Below, in pieces: positions 1 to 5,848 of a stretch of 10,216 nt of DNA; position 1 is the first letter of the stretch, and each line of letters starts with the position of its first letter. The stretch is from CAZVBR01 sp964625755 (GTDB lineage: Bacteria; Patescibacteriota; Minisyncoccia; Phycocordibacterales; XYD1-FULL-46-19). The DNA lies in the NCBI GenBank assembly GCA_964625755.1, contig CAZVBR010000021.1:1-10216 (forward strand), read 5' to 3'. Below the pieces are notes generated by a model. It saw only the letters and a program-made list of their open reading frames with translations. It was not told the DNA's origin and ran no database searches. Made by a program: the position numbers and the translations under genes.

Positions 1-1364
1 CTCTGCTTCAGGCCGGTTGGGCCGACGAGGACGTAACGGAAGCTATGGTTCAAATTTCAGATGTTAAAGATCAGACCGCAGGTCGTTCGACCGGTATCAG
101 TAAAAAGTTAAAAAATTCCGCCAGAGCCTTTCGGGCCGCTTCCATTTTGTTATTTATAGGTTGGCTGCTTAATACTTTAATGGTGGGTAATTTTTGGCGG
201 TTGGCTGAAAAAGAGAACAGCTGGTCTTTGTATGTTCTGGCTGTCTCTTCAGTGGTGGGGCCGATTCTGGTCATTGCAGTTTATAATATTTTGGCGGTCG
301 GATTAAGACGGGCTGAAACTTGGTCTCGGGGTTTGGGTTGGTTTATTTTATCATTATCGATGGTTTACTTTGTGGTACTGGAACTGATGGTTGGATTGGA
401 TGACTGGTTTGAGGTAGACCCGATCGGTCTCGGGGTAAAATTAACTTTTAGTTTTTTGGTGCTCATGGGGCTGCTTTATTATTTTGTCAAAGCTAGAGGG
501 TTACTGGTCAAAGTCGAACAGTCCGGTTCTGTTTTGTCTAAATTAGGTTATGTATTAATCATATTATTTTTGGTGGTGGTTGTGGTTAAAGGGGCGGCCA
601 TGGCTTTCTTTGATAGCGGTAAGTTGACAGAGCAAAGACATGAGAGAGTATATGAAGGTCTCTGTTCTCTTGAGATAAATTGCGGAGAATCGGTTATAGA
701 TGAGTCGGGTAATGAGATCTGGAAATATCTTGATAGGGAATTTGGTAGCAAGGAAAGTTGTTTGGATTATTGCGTTGATCGGAAATTAGACGAAGGGATA
801 GCCGTGGAAAGGAACGATCAAGAGATGGAAAGAGGGGAAAACTATGAGCCTGACGATGAATCAGTCCCTGTCATTAAGCGTAGTCAAGATTTTGATAGAC
901 TGACTTTTGAATTTCATGATATTTTGGAATTTGGCAACCGGGTTGGTAACTGGGAGGTTCAAGAGGCTGGTCCTTTTAGCGAAGGTTTAACCGGCATGGA
1001 GGCCGGGGAGATGGACGAATCTGATTTCCTAGTGAATTTCACTGGGAAGGAGGTTATCACCGGGGTGATGTTTAGGAGGGAAGACGATGGCAATATCTAT
1101 TTAAGTAGTATCGATACGGTTTGCTTTGATCCGGATGATGAAAGTCATGGTCGGTTACCTAGATTGGATTCTGATGATTCCAGAAACGATTTTTGTTTTT
1201 CAAATCAAGATAAGGCTAAACAGTATATAGAACTCGGCCAAGAGCTGGCCGCTGAGGTGACTATCAGTAGCTATAACTACTTTCGGTATCCCACCGGTGG
1301 CATACCGTACATTGCCAATTTAGAGTCTGTTGAAGCTCTGTATCAGGACTGGGAGGAAAAATGA
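1..1364 (+). CDS. Five-helix membrane protein with Cys-containing C-terminal domain (5' end outside window)
   Basis: I do not recognise a named family. The first ATG is at 45, but the frame is open to the window edge, and the codons from 3 to 44 read LLQAGWADEDVTEA. That is the end of a helical 'LL.AGW...DV..A' module that I recall near the N-terminus of many Patescibacteria membrane proteins, so the real start lies upstream. Counting from the ATG at 45, hydrophobic helices are at about 31-50, 62-86, 96-117, 128-149 and 167-189. A soluble acidic domain of about 250 residues follows, with six cysteines (207, 213, 239, 243, 360, 384) that are absent from the membrane part. With five helices and a cytoplasmic N-terminus this domain would lie outside the cell, where the cysteines could form disulfides; that topology is inferred. 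The gene ends in TGA, and a hairpin with a U-tract follows about 95 bases later. Function unknown. Confidence 0.85.
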   Translation, partial: LLQAGWADEDVTEAMVQISDVKDQTAGRSTGISKKLKNSARAFRAASILLFIGWLLNTLMVGNFWRLAEKENSWSLYVLAVSSVVGPILVIAVYNILAVGLRRAETWSRGLGWFILSLSMVYFVVLELMVGLDDWFEVDPIGLGVKLTFSFLVLMGLLYYFVKARGLLVKVEQSGSVLSKLGYVLIILFLVVVVVKGAAMAFFDSGKLTEQRHERVYEGLCSLEINCGESVIDESGNEIWKYLDREFGSKESCLDYCVDRKLDEGIAVERNDQEMERGENYEPDDESVPVIKRSQDFDRLTFEFHDILEFGNRVGNWEVQEAGPFSEGLTGMEAGEMDESDFLVNFTGKEVITGVMFRREDDGNIYLSSIDTVCFDPDDESHGRLPRLDSDDSRNDFCFSNQDKAKQYIELGQELAAEVTISSYNYFRYPTGGIPYIANLESVEALYQDWEEK

Positions 1365-1458
1365 GTGAAATGATTTGGGGTTAATTAAGTAAATTTCAAG
1401 AAAGATGTCGGGTCTTGAATTCTCAGACCGCTTGGAATTTTGATCGGTTTCGAATTTT

Positions 1459-1500
1459 GGTTTCCGGGGATCAAGAAACCCCCCGTCCTTTTTGTTGTTT
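1459..1500 (+). terminator. Putative intrinsic terminator after the membrane protein
   Basis: CGGGG (1465-1469) can pair with CCCCG (1481-1485); alternatively GGTTTC (1459-1464) can pair with GAAACC (1475-1480). A T-rich run (1489-1500) starts three bases after the first stem. A smaller hairpin, GGTCT/AGACC, lies just upstream at 1411-1429. The location between two genes on the same strand fits separate transcription units. Confidence 0.5.
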
Positions 1501-1505
1501 TCTGG

Positions 1506-1533
1506 TTGATTTTTTTTGGGAATATTTTACTAT
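1506..1533 (+). promoter_or_regulatory. Candidate promoter for the secreted surface protein
   Basis: TTGATT (1506-1511), a 16-base spacer and TACTAT (1528-1533) resemble -35 and -10 boxes. Transcription would start near 1540, giving a leader of about 50 bases. The region is very AT-rich, so chance matches are likely; TTGAGT/TAATAA further down is a weaker alternative. No Shine-Dalgarno is visible before the ATG at 1593. Confidence 0.3.
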
Positions 1534-1592
1534 TTTAGAATACTTTGAGTATTGTTTATTGGTTTTAATAATTTAATTTCGCAAATAATAAA

Positions 1593-2903
1593 ATGAGAAA
1601 AATGATCTTTACTCATAAAGCAAAAGTGTTAATTTTATTTATGATAGCTTTCTTGGGGGTCGGTTCAATTTGGTTAATTAATCCGGAACCGGCGGTTTCT
1701 TATGGTTCCTCTCACGGCTCGGTTGATCGAGGGTTGAGTGTTAGTGACAGTCGGCTGCGATTAATAATCAGAAATATACAATTAAAACTTCGAGTGAGAG
1801 AGCTTGAAGAGCGGTTATCTTCAATTAAATCCTCAGGCCCAACTCAAGAGAAACCAAAAGAGACCGATCAGGCGCCGGTAAATGAAGAAATTATAGAGGA
1901 GGTCGAGCTTAAGCCTTTAGAGTTAGAGGAGGATGTTGAACTTGAGCCGACGGGATACGAGTTAACAAAAGAATCTCCGATCAAGGTGACTTCCCCGGCT
2001 GAAGGGGATGTTTGGGCTCGTAGTCCGGGGCTTACTGACACGATCAGTAATTTTGAACCGTACTGGAAAAACATTGAGTGGTCGGGAGCTCCGACAGATT
2101 TCGAGTCGGTTTTTCGAAATGGCACCATTAAAGCTTATCTGGAAAAATACTGCCCGGAAGAGGGGTATAAAACTGTTGGCAGAATCCCGCCTTTTGCTCA
2201 CGGATCCATTGAATGGGTGGTTGGCTTGATCGGTGATGAAAGTTGCCGGTTGCGCCATGAGCCCTCGTCTGGTGTTAGTTGTTTTGAACGAGACGCGATG
2301 TCTTTAGTTCCGGAAGGTTCTTATTATATCAGAATCGAGAATACAGGAACCGGGGAATTTGGACGCAGTGAAGAATTCGAGATCTCGGTTTCAGAGGGTG
2401 AAATCGAGGAGATCATAGGGGAAAAGATCCCTCGGCGTGATTTTGAAGTTACTCAAATTGAGTATTCGGATATTTCTCTTGATTCCGGGCAGAGTGAATT
2501 GATCAACGGTTTAAACATTTGGGCCGGTGGTTCCGATCTGGAGGTTGCAAGAATCGATTTTTATTTTGATGATTGGCCGTGGTTGTATTTTGACAGACTT
2601 AACTTGATTCAAGTCAAAAGAGGTGATGAGGTGAAGATCGCCGAAGTTAGTGATCGGGAAGATTATCAGTTTGTCGACGGGGCTTTACGAGCCAGGTTCA
2701 GTATTGACCCTGTAACCATATCAGCTAACAAGGGAAAGACCTTTCATTTAGAGGCTGAAGGGCCAGATTCAAATCCGCCTCATAATATGATCAATGTCCA
2801 TGTTCCGGCCCATGGTGTTCGCGGAAAAACGACCGAGGATAACGAAATGAGGTGGGCCCCGAAAAGCGATCTGAGTACGGTGAATATTAAGGTGGGCGAG
2901 TAA
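1593..2903 (+). CDS. Secreted or tethered surface protein with coiled coil and Ig-like domains
   Basis: This 436-residue protein starts with a basic segment and a hydrophobic stretch (about 10-29), a signal peptide or uncleaved anchor. A charged coiled-coil-like helix (about 55-80, including LRVRELEERL) and a Glu/Pro-rich spacer (about 82-125) follow. Residues 128-268 look like an Ig-like domain of the Kre9/KNH or 'Ser-Thr-rich anchor' kind: it opens with SPIKVTSPAEGDVW, has IEWSG in the middle and closes with GSYYIRIENTGTGEFGRSEE and FEISV. Residues 283-436 look like a second beta-sandwich, with DWPWLYFDRLNL as a landmark; I recall similar RPW.YFD segments in Patescibacteria surface proteins. 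Three cysteines (187, 218, 230) lie in the Ig-like part. The role is probably structural or adhesive at the cell surface. ATG at 1593 and ATG at 1602 are both possible starts, and neither has a Shine-Dalgarno. No catalytic motif is seen. Confidence 0.85.
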   Translation: MRKMIFTHKAKVLILFMIAFLGVGSIWLINPEPAVSYGSSHGSVDRGLSVSDSRLRLIIRNIQLKLRVRELEERLSSIKSSGPTQEKPKETDQAPVNEEIIEEVELKPLELEEDVELEPTGYELTKESPIKVTSPAEGDVWARSPGLTDTISNFEPYWKNIEWSGAPTDFESVFRNGTIKAYLEKYCPEEGYKTVGRIPPFAHGSIEWVVGLIGDESCRLRHEPSSGVSCFERDAMSLVPEGSYYIRIENTGTGEFGRSEEFEISVSEGEIEEIIGEKIPRRDFEVTQIEYSDISLDSGQSELINGLNIWAGGSDLEVARIDFYFDDWPWLYFDRLNLIQVKRGDEVKIAEVSDREDYQFVDGALRARFSIDPVTISANKGKTFHLEAEGPDSNPPHNMINVHVPAHGVRGKTTEDNEMRWAPKSDLSTVNIKVGE

Positions 2904-2904
2904 A

Positions 2905-3033
2905 GAATTGCTTTGTCAGGGTCTCGTTTGAGTCCGGTGGTGTAAATTAAAAAGCCGAGAGGAAGTGTACCTCAGAAGACCGTCTGGTACTGTAAGGTTA
3001 AAGGAATGAGGTCTTTGGATCAAAGAGCAATTT
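2905..3033 (+). other. Candidate structured RNA, possibly two-state
   Basis: This is part of the 292-base gap 2904-3195, which has no convincing ORF. AATTGCTTTG (2906-2915) pairs with CAAAGAGCAATT (3021-3032) in a 10-pair helix with a two-base bulge. Inside it, ACCTCA (2969-2974) pairs with TGAGGT (3007-3012), and GGTCTC/GAGTCC form a hairpin at 2920-2935 with one T-T mismatch. Competing local hairpins use the same bases: GTAC+CAGA with TCTG+GTAC (2967-2990) and TCTTTG with CAAAGA (3012-3026). I could not match it to tmRNA, RNase P, SRP, 6S or a known riboswitch. The fold is inferred by hand from one sequence and may be chance. The rest of the gap (3034-3156) shows only a 5-bp hairpin at 3119-3132. 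Confidence 0.3.
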
Positions 3034-3156
3034 ATGGGTCCTGAGATCTGAAGTCGGTAAGGGTCACGTGAGGGGGAGTATCCGTCAAAATATTTCTTAA
3101 ACGGGCGTATTTTAGTGTTCGATTGAAATCGAGTTCTATTGTCGACAAGAGAGGGT

Positions 3157-3181
3157 CCGGGTGTTTTAAATTCGGTTTTTT
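3157..3181 (+). terminator. Weak candidate terminator before the NDT-like gene
   Basis: CCGGGT (3157-3162) can pair with ATTCGG (3170-3175), including two G-U wobbles, and six T follow (3176-3181). It would end transcription from the 2904-3156 region just before the -10 element of the next gene. Confidence 0.35.
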
Positions 3182-3189
3182 GTTACTAT
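3181..3189 (+). promoter_or_regulatory. Extended -10 element placing transcription start at the ATG (leaderless)
   Basis: TGTTACTAT has the extended -10 form TGn-TAnnnT. Its last base is six bases before the ATG at 3196, so the usual spacing puts the first transcribed base on the A of the start codon. This fits the lack of a Shine-Dalgarno. Confidence 0.45.
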
Positions 3190-3195
3190 TAGAGT

Positions 3196-3609
3196 ATGAA
3201 AATTGGAATTATCGGAAGTTTGCAGTTTGTAGAACAGATGCTTGAGATGGTAGAAAAATTAAAGGCTCTTGGTCATGACGCATTCGTCACAGATCTGCAT
3301 AAAGATTTGGTGGGAAAATCTCCGGAAGAGAAGGAGAAGATCAATATTCACCAGAAAAATAATCTGGATGCCATTAAAGAGTTTTGGAACGCTATGCAGG
3401 GTGCGGATGCGGTTTTGGTGTTGAATCTAGATAAGCACGGGATAGAGAATTATATTGGGGGGAATACTTTTTTAGAGATCGGCTTTGCTCACGTGCTTGA
3501 TCAAAAGATCTTTCTCTTAAACCCCGTACCTGATATTTTGTTTTATAAGTCTGAAATTGAGGCAATGAAACCGATCATAATAAATGGTGATCTGTCGCTT
3601 ATTAAATAA
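3196..3609 (+). CDS. Nucleoside 2-deoxyribosyltransferase-like protein
   Basis: The 137-residue protein looks like a small Rossmann-like domain of the nucleoside 2-deoxyribosyltransferase/DNPH1 superfamily, which cleaves or swaps N-glycosidic bonds of deoxynucleosides or nucleotides. It starts with a beta strand and glycine loop (MKIGIIGS), followed by the helix EQMLEMVEKLKALGH, the strand ADAVLVLN (about 75-82) and the signature GGNTFLEIGFAHVLDQKIFLL (about 92-112). In NDT relatives the Glu of the 'GT..E.G.A' motif is the catalytic nucleophile; here it would be the Glu of FLEIGFA. Substrate-pocket residues cannot be judged, so it may be a divergent or non-catalytic relative acting in nucleotide salvage or clean-up. 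The start is supported by the extended -10 abutting the ATG; no Shine-Dalgarno is present. It stands alone, with a separate promoter before the next gene. Confidence 0.75.
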   Translation: MKIGIIGSLQFVEQMLEMVEKLKALGHDAFVTDLHKDLVGKSPEEKEKINIHQKNNLDAIKEFWNAMQGADAVLVLNLDKHGIENYIGGNTFLEIGFAHVLDQKIFLLNPVPDILFYKSEIEAMKPIIINGDLSLIK

Positions 3610-3640
3610 AGAAAGCCGGGTGTTTAAAGATTCTTGAAAT

Positions 3641-3668
3641 TTGTTCGCTCTTCTTGGTTTGATACAAT
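3641..3668 (+). promoter_or_regulatory. Promoter with extended -10 for the flavin reductase gene
   Basis: TTGTTC (3641-3646), 16 bases, then TACAAT (3663-3668), preceded by TGA (3660-3662) to give an extended -10. The predicted start near 3675 leaves a leader of about 26 bases, AT-rich and without a Shine-Dalgarno, before the ATG at 3701. Confidence 0.5.
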
Positions 3669-3700
3669 AATAGTTACATTATCTTTAATTTCTTTAAATT

Positions 3701-4198
3701 ATGACCAATATAGCAGTCGTTTTAGGTACCGCTCGGGAAAATAATTTTTCTCAAAAAGTGGCCAGAATCGTTAATGATACTTTACAAGAGAAAAATTTTC
3801 AGACGGAATATGTCGATATCTCGGATCATTTATTTGGTAAAACGGTATCTTCCGGTAATGAATCTGTTAAAAAATGGGCTGAGGTAATTAATGAAGTTGA
3901 AGGGGTGATTTTTATTACACCGGAGTATAATCATTCTTATCCCGGTGAATTGAAAATATTAATAGATTCCCTTTATCATGAATACAAAGGTAAAGTGGCT
4001 GGAGTGGTCGGAGTGTCGAAGGGTCAATATGGTGGCGTAAGAGCGGTTGAAAAATTGAAAGACCTACTTCATACCGTAAATTTCAGATTAGCTCATAGTG
4101 CGGTCAATGTCTCCGGTGTTCAAAGTGATATTGATGAGGCTAAAATAAAAGATCATTTGGAAACCGTTCTATCTGACATGAATAAAATCGGATTTTGA
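3701..4198 (+). CDS. NADPH-dependent FMN reductase family flavoprotein
   Basis: The 165-residue protein has a flavodoxin-like fold of the NADPH-dependent FMN reductase family (PF03358 type). Such proteins bind FMN and pass electrons from NAD(P)H to flavins, quinones or similar acceptors in the cytoplasm. The N-terminal phosphate-binding loop is LGTARENNFS (the family's G[ST].R..[ST]). The flavin-binding ITPEYNHSYPGELKILIDSL (about 71-90) is almost textbook, and VVGVSKGQYGGVRAVEKLKD (about 101-120) matches the 'S.G..GG.ra...L' segment. Length fits the compact members of the family. The physiological acceptor cannot be read from sequence; quinone or chromate reductase-like and general flavin reductase roles are all possible. 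No Shine-Dalgarno; transcription is probably from the extended -10 promoter just upstream. Confidence 0.9.
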   Translation: MTNIAVVLGTARENNFSQKVARIVNDTLQEKNFQTEYVDISDHLFGKTVSSGNESVKKWAEVINEVEGVIFITPEYNHSYPGELKILIDSLYHEYKGKVAGVVGVSKGQYGGVRAVEKLKDLLHTVNFRLAHSAVNVSGVQSDIDEAKIKDHLETVLSDMNKIGF

Positions 4199-4270
4199 TA
4201 AGGTTGTTTTTTCTCGGTTTTTTGGTAGAGTTCTATTCAGAGTCGCTGGACGACGCACATAGGCACCTTA

Positions 4271-4283
4271 AAAAGGAGAAAGG
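4271..4283 (+). promoter_or_regulatory. Strong Shine-Dalgarno of pyrE
   Basis: AAAAGGAGAAAGG lies just before the ATG at 4286 and fixes this start. Most other genes in the window have no such site. The 87-base gap upstream (4199-4285) also holds a small GTCG/CGAC hairpin (4242-4254) and T-rich stretches. I could not fix a promoter there with confidence. Confidence 0.8.
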
Positions 4284-4285
4284 CA

Positions 4286-4954
4286 ATGTATAGAACACAA
4301 GATGGTTGGATCGAAGAGTTTAAGATGAGGGATGCACTCTGGATTCATAGCGGAAAGTGGGAGGACCCACATGCGCTGTTGACTTCCGGGGGGCACTCAA
4401 GCGGTTATTTCAATAGCCGGAAGTTGGGTGATGATCTCTTGTCTGAGTCAGTCTCAGATTTGATGGAGAAACTTCTTGTGAATACGCCGACCGGTGTTTT
4501 TTTAGGGGTTCAAGGAGTAGTTGGGCCTCAAACCGGCGCTGTTCGGTTAGCGCAATTGTTAAGTATCGAGATAACATATTCAACCGGAAGACCGTGTTTT
4601 TCGGCTTCTCCGGCCAAAGAAGAGAAGTGGGGTCGGAAAGAAATGGTGTTCAGTGAAGAACATATGGAGCTTTTGTCCGGTAGGTCAATCCTGCTCTGTG
4701 AGGACGTGATCACTACCGGCGGGAGCGTTCGTTTAGCCGCTGAGGCCGTGATTCGTGCCGGGGGAGAGGTCTGTCCGCTTGTCTTGACGCTCGTTAATCG
4801 GTCTGGGGTTCAAGAGTTGGATGGTCGGAAGATCATCTCTTTGATCGATCGATCGATGCCCATCTGGGACCCCTCGGAGTGCCCGCTCTGTCAAATGAAG
4901 TCTGAACCGGTTCGACCGAAAGACAACTGGGATCTTTTGGTTGGACGAAAGTAG
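4286..4954 (+). CDS. pyrE: Orotate phosphoribosyltransferase
   Basis: The 222-residue type I phosphoribosyltransferase would join orotate to PRPP to give orotidine 5'-monophosphate, the fifth step of UMP synthesis. The PRPP-binding motif ILLCEDVITTGGS (about 135-147) is clear, with the family's acidic pair and TTGGS loop. Other landmarks are LLTSGGHSSGYFNSRKL (about 31-47), matching the orotate-binding 'SG..S..Y...+' segment, and GVVGPQTGAVRLAQLL (about 77-92). The C-terminal tail carries CPLC (199-202), which makes the protein slightly longer than many bacterial PyrE. Identification as PyrE rather than another PRTase is strengthened by pyrF 22 bases downstream. The start is set by the strong Shine-Dalgarno. 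No other pyrimidine genes are in the window, so the pair may salvage orotate or complete a pathway encoded elsewhere. Confidence 0.88.
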   Translation: MYRTQDGWIEEFKMRDALWIHSGKWEDPHALLTSGGHSSGYFNSRKLGDDLLSESVSDLMEKLLVNTPTGVFLGVQGVVGPQTGAVRLAQLLSIEITYSTGRPCFSASPAKEEKWGRKEMVFSEEHMELLSGRSILLCEDVITTGGSVRLAAEAVIRAGGEVCPLVLTLVNRSGVQELDGRKIISLIDRSMPIWDPSECPLCQMKSEPVRPKDNWDLLVGRK

Positions 4955-4960
4955 AGCAAG

Positions 4961-4970
4961 AAAGGAGAAA
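4961..4970 (+). promoter_or_regulatory. Strong Shine-Dalgarno deciding the pyrF start
   Basis: AAAGGAGAAA precedes the ATG at 4977 by six bases. It rules out an in-frame TTG at 4941, which would overlap pyrE and has no such site. The motif is nearly the same as that of pyrE. Confidence 0.8.
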
Positions 4971-4976
4971 GAGACA

Positions 4977-5702
4977 ATGGCACTGAAACCACAGGATCGT
5001 TTGATAGTTGCTGCGGACTATGATCCCGGCGATGGAGGAAGGGAGCAGGTCAAGGCAAAAGTTTTGTCGCTGACCAAGGCCCTAAAGGGAACCGGGGTTT
5101 ACATCAAAGTGAACTCCGCCTTGAGGCTTGACGGTTATGGTTTGATCGACGAGATCAAGTCGCAGGGTTTGCGAGTGTTCGCGGACCTCAAGCTCTTTGA
5201 TATTAGCGCGACTCTCAAAATCGACGGAAGACTACTTGCCCTGGAGGAAGCACCGGAAATTCTCACGACTGTTTGCGGTGTTGGGCGGTCGTCAATCAAA
5301 GCCCTTCGGGCTGAGTTGCCGGAGACCGAGATTTTGGGAGTTACGGTACTCACGAGTTTAAATGAGGCCGAGGTCAAGGAAATGACTTCGCGGTCTAGTC
5401 AAGAAGCGGTTCTTCAATTTGCCAAAATCGGAGCCGAAGCCGGGGTGGATGGGCTTGTCGCCTCCGGTCTGGAGGTTGAGGCTCTACGGGCCAAGTTCCC
5501 GTCTTTGACCCTGAACACCCCGGGGATTCGTCCTAAGTGGGCGATGGTGCCGGGTGACGATCAGGCTAGGGTCGTGACGCCGGGGCAGGCCATTAAGTCT
5601 GGGGCCGATAGAGTCGTGGTCGGTAGGCCGATAACTACGGCCCGAGATCCTTACAGGGCGGTCATGTATACCCTTGCAGAGTTGTCGACCGTCGATCTTT
5701 GA
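4977..5702 (+). CDS. pyrF: Orotidine 5'-phosphate decarboxylase
   Basis: The 241-residue TIM-barrel enzyme converts OMP to UMP, the last step of UMP synthesis. Counting from the ATG at 4977, the catalytic D-x-K-x-x-D motif is intact as DLKLFDISAT (Asp70, Lys72, Asp75). Also present are the first-strand Asp14 in LIVAADYD, Lys44 in YIKVNSAL, TPGIRP (181-186) and the phosphate-binding GDDQARVVTP (193-202) and VVVGRPITTARDP (213-225). All expected catalytic elements are there, so it should be active. It follows pyrE by 22 bases and is probably cotranscribed with it, ending at the strong hairpin at 5718-5754. Its GC is visibly higher than its neighbours': two of its 60-base lines contain 31 and 37 G+C, against 24 in a lysS line and 21 in a flavin reductase line. 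That suggests recent acquisition or different selection. Confidence 0.95.
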   Translation: MALKPQDRLIVAADYDPGDGGREQVKAKVLSLTKALKGTGVYIKVNSALRLDGYGLIDEIKSQGLRVFADLKLFDISATLKIDGRLLALEEAPEILTTVCGVGRSSIKALRAELPETEILGVTVLTSLNEAEVKEMTSRSSQEAVLQFAKIGAEAGVDGLVASGLEVEALRAKFPSLTLNTPGIRPKWAMVPGDDQARVVTPGQAIKSGADRVVVGRPITTARDPYRAVMYTLAELSTVDL

Positions 5703-5717
5703 CAGGAAGACAAGAAA

Positions 5718-5754
5718 AACAGCTCATGTACCCCGGACGGGGGCATGAGCTGTT
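5718..5754 (+). terminator. Strong stem-loop ending the pyrE-pyrF cassette
   Basis: AACAGCTCATG (5718-5728) pairs perfectly with CATGAGCTGTT (5744-5754), and CCCC/GGGG (5731-5734, 5739-5742) extends the stem around a GGAC loop. An A-run lies before it, but only TTCT follows, so it lacks a real U-tract on the plus strand. It may work as a terminator or protect the mRNA 3' end. Transcribed from the minus strand the A-run becomes a T-run, so it could also stop leftward transcription. Confidence 0.7.
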
Positions 5755-5795
5755 CTACTGGAAGCTATAGACCAAGCTTTATTTTTTCAAGAAGT

Positions 5796-5836
5796 TTGTT
5801 ACCATTGATTTTAATAATAAATTAAAATAAGGAAAG
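5796..5836 (+). promoter_or_regulatory. Candidate lysS promoter and distant Shine-Dalgarno
   Basis: TTGTTA (5796-5801), 16 bases, then TAAATT (5818-5823) is a possible promoter in AT-rich DNA. AAGGAAAG (5829-5836) resembles a Shine-Dalgarno but sits 12 bases before the ATG at 5849, farther than usual. Confidence 0.3.
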
Positions 5837-5848
5837 CATTTTTAATAT

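Noticed and set aside
3006..3044. A 12-codon ORF (ATG at 3006) as a possible leader peptide
   Set aside because: AAAGGA directly abuts the ATG, too close for a Shine-Dalgarno, and no run of regulatory codons is present.
3112..3135. T-arm-like GTTCGATT suggesting a tRNA or tmRNA end
   Set aside because: The flanking bases do not form a five-pair T-stem, and no acceptor or anticodon arm was found; the bases form a simple ATCGA hairpin instead.
4843..4858. Tandem GATC run in pyrE
   Set aside because: It encodes IDRSM in frame, is only four units long and is consistent with chance in coding sequence.
4941..4976. TTG start for pyrF at 4941
   Set aside because: It overlaps pyrE and has no ribosome site, whereas the ATG at 4977 has a strong Shine-Dalgarno and gives the usual PyrF N-terminus.
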